A DNA stretch of 5,646 bases, taken from NCBI GenBank assembly GCA_937897265.1, contig CALCPT010000006.1, forward strand, positions 1 to 5,646, in the 5' to 3' direction. The notes beneath the pieces were generated by a model, which was not told where the DNA came from, made no database searches, and saw only the letters and a list, made by a program, of their open reading frames with translations. The DNA is from an uncultured Alcaligenaceae bacterium (lineage in GTDB: Bacteria > Pseudomonadota > Gammaproteobacteria > Burkholderiales > Burkholderiaceae_B). The position numbers and the translations under genes are program-made. Below, in pieces: positions 1 through 5,609 of this stretch (its first letter is position 1; each line of letters begins with the position of its first letter).

Positions 1-199
1 TCCATAATCGTAGGACTTGAGGGGGCTTGCCCGGTGTGGTGATGCTTGCACGCACTTCGCGCACCAGCACTTGGCTCGACTTGCCCGCGCGGGCCCGCAC
101 TTCGCTGTGGGCTTGCACCAGTGCGCTGCCGTCGCGCAGCACTTGCTGCATTTTGCCGCGCACGTTGCTGCGCACTCGGGCATTGACGCATTTGTACAT
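1..199 (-). CDS. Partial ORF of unknown function, runs off left edge
   Basis: Read on the minus strand, an ATG at 199-197 opens a frame of about 66 codons that continues past the window edge; the nearest in-frame stop upstream is a TAA at 235-233. The product begins MYKCVNARVRSNVRG and is rich in Arg, Val, Gln and Ser, with repeated EVRA-like segments (HSEVRARAG, VREVRAS) that look amphipathic. Third codon positions are mostly G or C, which looks more like true coding than the plus-strand reading of the same bases (low-complexity, rich in His, Ala, Leu and Cys). There is no convincing ribosome binding site; an AAGG lies almost against the ATG. I do not recognise the family. The frame ends almost where alcohol dehydrogenase homology begins on the other strand, so the ATG may be an accident of a junction and the real gene may start elsewhere. 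Confidence 0.4.
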   Translation of the reverse strand, partial: MYKCVNARVRSNVRGKMQQVLRDGSALVQAHSEVRARAGKSSQVLVREVRASITTPGKPPQVLRLW

Positions 200-757
200 G
201 CCTTTGAATCTTATCTCTCGTTGCAGACAAATTTAATCACCGATGCCATTAATTTGCAGGCCATAGAATTGTTGGCATCAAATATTCGCCCGTTTGTTGC
301 GAACCGAGGCAATCTTGAGGCTGGGTTAAACATGTTGTGTGGTTCGGCGCTCGCTGGGATGACGTTCGGACAGACGGGGTTGGGTAACGTGCATTGCATG
401 GCACGCTTTATTGGTGCGCAGTTTCATTTGTCACACGGCCTGTCTAATGCGCTGTGCTTACCGCACGTTGCACGTTTTAACCTGGTCGCAAATCCGCAAA
501 AATTTGCGCGTGTCGCTGCGGCGATGGGACGTCCGGCTCAGCAATGGCCAACGCTTGATGCTGCGCACGCCGCGGTTGAAGCCATTCAAAACATGTGTTT
601 GGATTTGGGCATCCCTCCTCGGCTCAGGGATGTTGGTGTGACCGAAGATTGTTTTGATGAGATGGCACAGTTGTGTACCCAGGCAAATTACAACCGCTGG
701 AACCCGCGCCATACAACGACAGCAGATTTTCGCGCGTTGTTTGAAAAAGCGTTTTAA
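17..757 (+). CDS. Iron-containing alcohol dehydrogenase, C-terminal half only (5'-truncated)
   Basis: Family: group III Fe-dependent, NAD(P)-linked alcohol dehydrogenases (FucO-like), cytoplasmic. The open frame runs from a TTG at 17, but homology starts only near residue 53 (about 173) with HSGIDAFVHAFESY. The four metal ligands expected from FucO can be placed: D57 and H61 in GIDAFVHAFE, H126 in GLGNVHCMAR, and H140 in HLSHGLSNA. The C-terminus NPRHTTTADFRALFEKAF is a normal family ending. Full-length members have about 380 residues; the N-terminal dinucleotide-binding half (GGGS-type and GTGSE-type motifs) is absent, and an in-frame TAG at 11-13 closes the frame, so it does not simply run off the window. 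Residues 1-50 look like antisense to another gene. R130 stands where FucO-type enzymes have a conserved active-site His four residues after the third ligand. As drawn the product should be inactive: a pseudogene or a chimeric contig. The substrate cannot be told. Confidence 0.8.
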   Translation: MRGLARCGDACTHFAHQHLARLARAGPHFAVGLHQCAAVAQHLLHFAAHVAAHSGIDAFVHAFESYLSLQTNLITDAINLQAIELLASNIRPFVANRGNLEAGLNMLCGSALAGMTFGQTGLGNVHCMARFIGAQFHLSHGLSNALCLPHVARFNLVANPQKFARVAAAMGRPAQQWPTLDAAHAAVEAIQNMCLDLGIPPRLRDVGVTEDCFDEMAQLCTQANYNRWNPRHTTTADFRALFEKAF

Positions 758-776
758 CGACACGCGCTGACAGCTT

Positions 777-822
777 CTTCCCTTTAATTAGGTGCCAAGA
801 AATTTACCTAGTTCAAGGGAAG
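777..822. terminator. Large imperfect hairpin between convergent genes
   Basis: The left arm CTTCCCTTTAATTAGGT (777-793) pairs with the right arm ACCTAGTTCAAGGGAAG (806-822) around a 12-nt loop. Fifteen of 17 positions are Watson-Crick, one is G-U on the plus strand and one is a mismatch. It lies 19 bp after the dehydrogenase stop and 29 bp from the stop of the convergent DUF1840 gene, where a shared bidirectional terminator would be expected. No U-run follows it on either strand, so a classic intrinsic terminator is not certain; a dispersed palindromic repeat or a protein-binding palindrome is also possible. Confidence 0.5.
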
Positions 823-851
823 CAATAGCGTGGCTGAGGCGGCGATCTCAC

Positions 852-1184
852 TCACCAAGGCGAGCTGGCCTCCCAAAGAACTGGGTAGCCTTTTTCTTGG
901 GCCCGCTTTAGTAGATCAAGCAAAGGAAACGCGCGCTGGCGCAGGCCAACTGGCCGAGCGATTGGGTCTAGCGGCGCATCGTCGTCTTCTTCAGCGGGCG
1001 TTGGCGAAATAGCAATGGCTTGCTCAAGTTGAGCAATGGTTTGTGCCATGTGCTCGGGCATGAACACACCTCTGACCGCCAAGTCTGCACCCTCGAGTTT
1101 GCCCATGATTTGCAGAAGCGGTTTGGCGTGTTGCGACAGCATCAAAATATCTGCGCCGGCTTTACTACTAAAAGTGACTAGCAT
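852..1184 (-). CDS. DUF1840 family protein
   Basis: A 110-residue small cytoplasmic protein of unknown function; no signal peptide or membrane segment is visible. The start MLVTFSSKAGADILMLSQHAKPLLQIMGK fits the pattern I know for DUF1840 proteins (MLVTFkS.a.adv.Mf...A..LL.imGk). An amphipathic middle follows (MPEHMAQTIAQLEQAIA, residues 42-58), then an acidic linker EEDDDAP (65-71), then the typical C-terminal helix LRQRAFPLLDLLKRAQ (81-96) and VLWE. The length is normal for the family, so the gene looks intact. The ATG at 1184-1182 is supported by an AAGGA ribosome binding site at 1197-1193, 8 nt away. It is convergent with the dehydrogenase fragment and divergent from the RHS gene. No biochemical role is known to me. 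The longest plus-strand ORF over it (830-1012) is a shadow. Confidence 0.85.
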   Translation of the reverse strand: MLVTFSSKAGADILMLSQHAKPLLQIMGKLEGADLAVRGVFMPEHMAQTIAQLEQAIAISPTPAEEDDDAPLDPIARPVGLRQRAFPLLDLLKRAQEKGYPVLWEASSPW

Positions 1185-1278
1185 CGTAGTTTTCCTTGTG
1201 GATCAAAGCGTCTTGCGCTGAGGCTTTTTCACCCTCATTGCTACAAGCTTACTCTTTTGTCTCACAGGTATAAAACCG
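1185..1278. promoter_or_regulatory. Divergent intergenic region between DUF1840 gene and RHS gene
   Basis: These 94 bp must hold the 5' signals for both genes. On the minus strand a good AAGGA (1197-1193) serves the DUF1840 gene. On the plus strand only a weak AGG (1266-1268) precedes the RHS ATG at 10 nt, and a TATAAA hexamer (1269-1274) lies 4 bp before that ATG with no convincing -35 box 16-18 bp upstream. I could not place a full promoter for either gene. The RHS gene therefore looks poorly provided with initiation signals, which may mean low or conditional expression. Confidence 0.4.
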
Positions 1279-1332
1279 ATGCGATTTTGGTTGATCGGAG
1301 GATTGCTCTTTTTATCGAAACTCGTCTGGGCA
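1279..1332 (+). other. Probable Sec signal peptide of the RHS protein
   Basis: The first 18-21 residues have a basic start (MR), a hydrophobic stretch (FWLIGGLLFLSKLVW) and small residues fitting signal peptidase I, with cleavage most likely after VWA (18) or AGA (21). Cys23 is not in a proper lipobox (GASC), so a lipoprotein is unlikely. The mid-core Lys14 weakens the call. Even numbers of N-terminal cysteines (23/32, 127/133, 159/185) would suit an oxidising compartment. Confidence 0.65.
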
Positions 1333-4300
1333 GCGGGCGCGTCATGTCAGGTCACAGAGTTGGGTAATCCATGTCAGCAGGGCGGAGTTGCGACCTTAGG
1401 TCGAGCGCACAGCAGTCCTAACCATGGGATTGGCAACCCAGTCGATCGACGCAATGGCAACAAATATCAACGTGATACGGATTTGCCTGATTTAGTCACT
1501 GCACCGGGCCTTGAGCTGGTTCGGCACTACAACGCGATGGATCCTCGGGAGGGTGCGTTGGGGCGAGGTTGGTCGTGGTCGTATGACACGCGGCTCTATT
1601 GGATGGGCGCACACCTGCAAGTGCTTCAGGCAGACGGCAGTCGGCTGACCTTTCAGTGCGACCAGAGTCAGCGGTGTGTTGGTCGAACGCTAGAGGAGGG
1701 CGTCATTACGCGTATGCCTCAAGGGTGGCAGTGGCAGTGGCCATTTGGAAAGTGCTTGCGTTTTGATGAGCCGGGCCGTTTGATTGGTTGGTCATTTGTA
1801 GAGTCGAACCAACCCGGTCAACTGCAGGGCGAGTGTCGTGAGGCGCTTGCTTTGCGTATTGTGCGGCATCAGGCGCCGTCGAAATTGCACGGCGAACTTG
1901 ATCGAGTGACAGAGCTTCGCACCAACCAGAGTTTGCAATTTATCTATGCGTCGGCGCCCTTGCAGCAACACAGCGCGAGACCCGAATCTTTGCATAAGCT
2001 CGTTGCGGTAGAGTCGCCACTCGGCATCTTTCACTATCGTTATGAGGCGAACGCCTTGGCTGAGGTGCTTCGCCCTGATGGGATGCGCCGTCGTTACCAT
2101 CACGAAGTGCGCTTACAAGCCGGGCACGCGCACGCTTTGACCGGGATATCAATTGTTGATCAAACGGCAACGCAGGTGTTGCGCACACACACTTGGCAGT
2201 ATGACCGACAGGGTCGGGCACAGACGTTTGCCTTAGGTGCGCCCGAAGCGCTTGCGACAGGATTACCAACGGTTTTGCCTGACTCAGCACTAGGGCTTGC
2301 GATTGAACAGGATGCTCGGCACGCGTTTCGGCACTTGTCTTTTCATGGCAAAGGATGGCCAGGCTTACGCCTTTGGTTTGACGCGTCTGGCAACCTCACA
2401 CAGCGGCATAGTCGGGGAGTTACGTCTGAACACTTTGAATATCAGGCGCCGCCCAATTGGCCAAGGCGATTGGATCGAGCCCTTGGGGCGTCGAAAGGCG
2501 CACGGCCGATGACGCATGCGCACTTAGTCTTACGCAAATTTAGCGAGCAAGAGCTCTGGCGTTGGCATGTTGATCTGTTTGGAAGAGTACGAAGCTTTCA
2601 GTCGCGCTCGAGGTTTGCAGAGCCCATTGATGTACGGGTAGCGTGGCGAGGTGGGCACCCGGTTGTGATTGCACACCCCGAAGAGACGCAGCATTGGCGT
2701 TTTAATTCACACGGCGATTTGCGTGAGCGCGTGGTGTTTCGATCGACGGTGCATACGGGACTGTTTAAGGTGTTTTGTCCCGAGTGGAGTTATCGCGAGA
2801 CGTTTACCTATGATGCACAAGGCCGACGCTTAATGCACAGGCTGCCAGAAGGGGGTGTGTTGCACTACCACTGGACGCCCACTAGCTTGCGTGCGGTTGA
2901 GTGGGAAGACGCCACTGGGCAGCGGCAGACCGTTGTAGAGATTGGCCCTAATGGGCTTGTGCATGGCAACGGTCTGTTAACCGTCAGGCAAATGGTCGAG
3001 TCTCGGGCACTTGAGAGTCAGGCGCCACAGCTCGAGCAGTTGCTGGTGTATCAACCGGCAACACGCTTGCCCCTGTATCGGTATCAGGTTGCTGTCGACT
3101 CGCGCGCAAGGCTCAGTCATGAGCGTACGACGCTGCTCGGGCAAACGCGCGATACCCGCTATGACTATGATATTGAGCAACGCTTGCAACGGCATCGTAC
3201 TTGGTCGTCAGCTGAAAATCAGAGGTCGGCGCGAGAGTACGCCTGGCACTTGTCAGGTGCCGCTCGTCAACAAGCGGTCTCGCGTGATGCAACTGGATTA
3301 CCGACACGTGTTGACCGCTTTGTGGTGCGTTATAACGCACAGCGAAGGCTATCGAGTGTGGTCGAACAGAGTGCTGCGGGTCAGGCGGTTAACTATGGCC
3401 ATAACGCGCTGGGCGAGCAAATATGGCGCGAAGATCAGCACGGACGTACACAGTTTTTGTTTGATCAGCAAAAGATGGTTGCACAAGCCTACGAAAGCAA
3501 GAGCGGCTGGCGTGTGAAGCGACGCTTTATCTATTTGCAGCAGGTGCCGATTGGCTTGATTGAATACGGCAATGACGCGGCGCAGACAAAGCTCTATTTT
3601 TTTCATACCGATGCTTTAGGCTTGCCTCAGTTGCTCACCGACACGCAGCAGGCCGTTCGCTGGCATGCGACCTATAGCCCTCTAGGTGAATTGCTCACGC
3701 AGCAACATGATCTGGGAAAAGAGTTTGTGCAACCGTTACGCTTGCCGGGGCAAGTGGCAGACCCGCTCACGGGCTGGCATGACAACTATCAAAGAACCTA
3801 CGATCCGCATTGGGGACATTACCTTGAGCCTGATCCGTTGGGTCCAATTCCAGGTAACAGTCAGTACGGGTATGCCGATCAGCAACCAAGGCGTTACGTT
3901 GATCCACTCGGCTTATTGCTGTTTGCGTTTGACGGCACGGGCAACAGCCCAACCTCACAAACGAATGTTTGGCTGTTTGCGAGGCAGTATCAGGGCGGGG
4001 CGGTGAAATATATTGAAGGCCCAGCTGGAGATCTTGAAACCGGTAGCGCTAGGCAGGCATTGGATGCCGCAGTGGCTTGGTCAGGCGGAAATCGGGTGGA
4101 CCAGCAGTGGGAGCGTTGGCTCAATGCAGTTGCCTTGCATAGAGAGGATGCGCCGGCGCTTGCGCTAGATGTGGTGGGGTTTTCGCGCGGGGCAGCGCTT
4201 GCTCGCCATTTTGGGAACCGAGTGGCTCAGCATCTACGTGATGGTCGCTTTTGGGTACAACATCCGCAGCGCGGAACACTGTCGAGTTGTGTAGACCTGC

Positions 4301-4920
4301 GCTTCATGGGTTTGTTTGACACGGTGGCGCAATTTAATGTGCTCGGTGCGGGTAACGCGGCGTTTGATTTGACCATTGCGCCTGCTTGGAAGTGGGTGGC
4401 GCATGCCGTTGCGTTGCATGAGCATCGCTGGTTGTTTCCGTTGACTTCGGCGCGCGGCACGCAGGTGGGGAGCAACGTTGTTGAACGTGCTTTTGTTGGG
4501 GCGCATGCTGATATTGGTGGCGGTTACCTGACGCGAGAGGCGTCGCCTGGCTCGACCCCAGGGGATTTGTCTCAGGTGGCCTTGGCTTGGATGCTTTGGC
4601 AGGCGAAGGCGGCTGGTGTGCCGCTGGGAGTCGGGCCTACTGCAGCGTCGGTGATTCGACCCATTGTTCATGACGAGCGGGCGGTATTTGCCCGTACCAT
4701 GCAGCGCGGGGATCGCCGAGTCAACCAGCCCGATGGCCGTCTTTGGGTGAATTATCAGGCTCATGCCCCAGCAATGGGGGCCGAGACGCGTCAGCAGGTC
4801 GAGTCGTTGCTTGCACGCACGCCGCCTCTTTTGCCGCAGGCTCCAGACGCTGCTGGGTGGGTTGACATGCCGCGCTATACAAAATGGTTACGCGACTCAA
4901 TGGGTTGGCACTGGGACTAA
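1279..4920 (+). CDS. Secreted RHS-repeat protein with C-terminal DUF2235 (Tle1-like phospholipase) domain
   Basis: 1213 residues. Residues 1-21 are a probable Sec signal (MRFWLIGGLLFLSKLVWA|AGA; Lys14 interrupts the hydrophobic core). A DUF6531-like segment follows at about 52-125 (GNPVDRRNGNKYQRDTDLP, RHYNAMD, GRGWSWSYDTRL), then divergent YD/RHS repeats from about 240 to 770 (YDRQGR 308, FDASGN 368, YDAQGRRL 511, FDQQKM 729). The RHS core runs from FFHTDALGLPQLLTD (774) through LRLPGQVADPLTGWHDNYQRTYDP to DPLGLL (875-880). The tip, 881-1213, is a DUF2235 hydrolase: FAFDGTGNS (882-890), GFSRG with nucleophile Ser969, GLFDTV (1011-1016), HAVALHEHR (1042-1050), GAHADIGGGY (1074-1083), LSQVALAWMLWQAKAAG (1097-1113). 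In family terms, RHS proteins form shells around toxin tips, and DUF2235/Tle1 enzymes are phospholipases used as type VI effectors. I infer an exported antibacterial or envelope-acting phospholipase; no PAAR or VgrG domain and no adjacent immunity gene is seen. The frame is intact throughout. Confidence 0.9.
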   Translation: MRFWLIGGLLFLSKLVWAAGASCQVTELGNPCQQGGVATLGRAHSSPNHGIGNPVDRRNGNKYQRDTDLPDLVTAPGLELVRHYNAMDPREGALGRGWSWSYDTRLYWMGAHLQVLQADGSRLTFQCDQSQRCVGRTLEEGVITRMPQGWQWQWPFGKCLRFDEPGRLIGWSFVESNQPGQLQGECREALALRIVRHQAPSKLHGELDRVTELRTNQSLQFIYASAPLQQHSARPESLHKLVAVESPLGIFHYRYEANALAEVLRPDGMRRRYHHEVRLQAGHAHALTGISIVDQTATQVLRTHTWQYDRQGRAQTFALGAPEALATGLPTVLPDSALGLAIEQDARHAFRHLSFHGKGWPGLRLWFDASGNLTQRHSRGVTSEHFEYQAPPNWPRRLDRALGASKGARPMTHAHLVLRKFSEQELWRWHVDLFGRVRSFQSRSRFAEPIDVRVAWRGGHPVVIAHPEETQHWRFNSHGDLRERVVFRSTVHTGLFKVFCPEWSYRETFTYDAQGRRLMHRLPEGGVLHYHWTPTSLRAVEWEDATGQRQTVVEIGPNGLVHGNGLLTVRQMVESRALESQAPQLEQLLVYQPATRLPLYRYQVAVDSRARLSHERTTLLGQTRDTRYDYDIEQRLQRHRTWSSAENQRSAREYAWHLSGAARQQAVSRDATGLPTRVDRFVVRYNAQRRLSSVVEQSAAGQAVNYGHNALGEQIWREDQHGRTQFLFDQQKMVAQAYESKSGWRVKRRFIYLQQVPIGLIEYGNDAAQTKLYFFHTDALGLPQLLTDTQQAVRWHATYSPLGELLTQQHDLGKEFVQPLRLPGQVADPLTGWHDNYQRTYDPHWGHYLEPDPLGPIPGNSQYGYADQQPRRYVDPLGLLLFAFDGTGNSPTSQTNVWLFARQYQGGAVKYIEGPAGDLETGSARQALDAAVAWSGGNRVDQQWERWLNAVALHREDAPALALDVVGFSRGAALARHFGNRVAQHLRDGRFWVQHPQRGTLSSCVDLRFMGLFDTVAQFNVLGAGNAAFDLTIAPAWKWVAHAVALHEHRWLFPLTSARGTQVGSNVVERAFVGAHADIGGGYLTREASPGSTPGDLSQVALAWMLWQAKAAGVPLGVGPTAASVIRPIVHDERAVFARTMQRGDRRVNQPDGRLWVNYQAHAPAMGAETRQQVESLLARTPPLLPQAPDAAGWVDMPRYTKWLRDSMGWHWD
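3919..4917 (+). other. DUF2235 alpha/beta-hydrolase tip domain of the RHS protein
   Basis: Residues 881-1213, following directly on the RHS core end DPLGLL. The FAFDGTGNS strand-loop motif opens the domain almost without linker. The nucleophile elbow GFSRG (967-971, Ser969 codon at 4183-4185), GLFDTV (Asp1014) and GAHADIGGGY (His1076, Asp1078) are all present, so the enzyme looks catalytically complete. Which Asp and His complete the triad cannot be settled by reading alone. If the RHS core self-cleaves at its DPLGL motif, this domain would be released as a fragment of about 334 residues. Confidence 0.85.
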
Positions 4921-4939
4921 GCGCATTTCAGGCTATCAT

Positions 4940-4968
4940 TTGACACTTCAACTTGTCGTGTTTTTAAG
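4940..4968 (+). promoter_or_regulatory. Possible sigma70 promoter for argS
   Basis: A perfect TTGACA (4940-4945) is followed after 17 bp by TTTAAG (4963-4968, 4 of 6 to consensus), within the 51-bp gap between the RHS stop and argS. If used, transcription would start at or just past the argS ATG (4972), implying a leaderless message; argS also has no clear Shine-Dalgarno. The -35 match may be chance. Confidence 0.3.
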
Positions 4969-4971
4969 CCC

Positions 4972-5609
4972 ATGCTGCCCGAGCAACATCAGACCATTAT
5001 TTCTTGTTTGCAGGCCGCCGTGGCAAGCATTTTGCCAGAGGCCAACCCTGCTATTTTGCTAGAGCGCCCGAAGGTTGCAGCGCATGGCGACATCGCAACA
5101 AACGTTGCGATGCAATTAGCCAAGCCTGCGAAGCGCAACCCGCGCGAGCTTGCGCAGCAGATCGTTGATGCGCTGATGGCTAACCCGCGTGCGACAGCAT
5201 TGATTGCGGCTGCCGAGTTGGCCGGCCCAGGCTTTATTAATTTTCGTTTGACCCATGCCGCTCGTATTGCTGTGTTGACGGCAATTTCAGAGCAGGGTGC
5301 AACCTTTGGTCGTACTCCACGCAACGGGCAAAAGGTATTGGTTGAGTTCGTCTCTGCTAATCCGACTGGGCCTTTGCATGTGGGTCATGCCAGACAGGCA
5401 GCGCTCGGCGATGCCTTATGCCGCTTGTTTGACGCAAGTGGCTTTGATGTCAGCCGTGAGTTTTATTACAACGATGCCGGCAATCAGATCCACAACCTTG
5501 CGCTGAGTGTGCAAGCGCGCGGCAAGGGCTTAAGTCCTGAGGACGAGGCTTATCCTGCCGAGGGTTATAAGGGCGATTACATCGTCGATATTGCGAAAGA
5601 TTTTCTCGC
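4972..5609 (+). CDS. argS: Arginyl-tRNA synthetase, N-terminal part (3'-truncated by adapter)
   Basis: A class I aminoacyl-tRNA synthetase that attaches arginine to tRNA-Arg in the cytoplasm and is essential for translation. About 212 of roughly 560 residues are present. Residues 1-95 form the Arg-specific N-terminal domain ([19 protein letters not shown] at 30-48, GPGFINFRL at 85-93), which binds the tRNA D-loop. Then comes the catalytic start [20 protein letters not shown] (122-141) with the HIGH signature as HVGH (136-139), and [11 protein letters not shown] (163-173). The MLPEQ start agrees with Burkholderiales ArgS and fixes the ATG despite the lack of a clear ribosome binding site. KMSKS and the anticodon-binding domain are missing because the genomic sequence stops at 5609. 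The frame continues openly through the adapter to the window end, giving a false tail [12 protein letters not shown]. Confidence 0.97.

Noticed and set aside
27..170. Repeated GCACTT-like words in 50-150, considered as a tandem repeat or CRISPR-like array
   Set aside because: The spacing is irregular and the units are short; they are explained by recurrent CAAGTG/GAAGTG (Gln/Glu-Val) codon pairs of the minus-strand ORF.
830..1012. Plus-strand ORF of 60 codons starting near GTG 830
   Set aside because: It lies antisense to the well-supported DUF1840 gene and has no family-like features or ribosome binding site.
1206..1229. Small stem-loop followed by T-run (AAGCG...CGCT...TTTTT) upstream of the RHS gene
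   Set aside because: The stem is only 4-5 bp and does not abut the T-run properly; too weak for a terminator or attenuator.
1336..1347. Lipobox in the RHS signal peptide ending at Cys23
   Set aside because: The residues before the Cys are GAS without the required Leu-like residue at -3, and signal peptidase I sites lie just upstream.
3011..3517. Plus-strand ORF of 168 codons in another frame within the RHS gene
   Set aside because: It overlaps the intact RHS frame entirely; its composition is rich in Arg, Ser and Cys and has no recognisable domain.
4234..4764. Minus-strand ORF of 176 codons inside the hydrolase tip, considered as an antisense immunity gene
   Set aside because: The product is Arg/His/Pro/Gln-rich with no hydrophobic core or signal peptide, as expected for a shadow of a GC-biased plus-strand gene.
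4942..4967. Possible terminator after the RHS gene (short stem then TTTTT at 4961)
   Set aside because: The stem is only about 4 bp with a long loop; it overlaps the putative argS promoter and is not convincing.
4989..5324. Minus-strand ORF of 111 codons over argS
   Set aside because: It is a shadow of argS, whose conserved motifs fix the true frame and strand.
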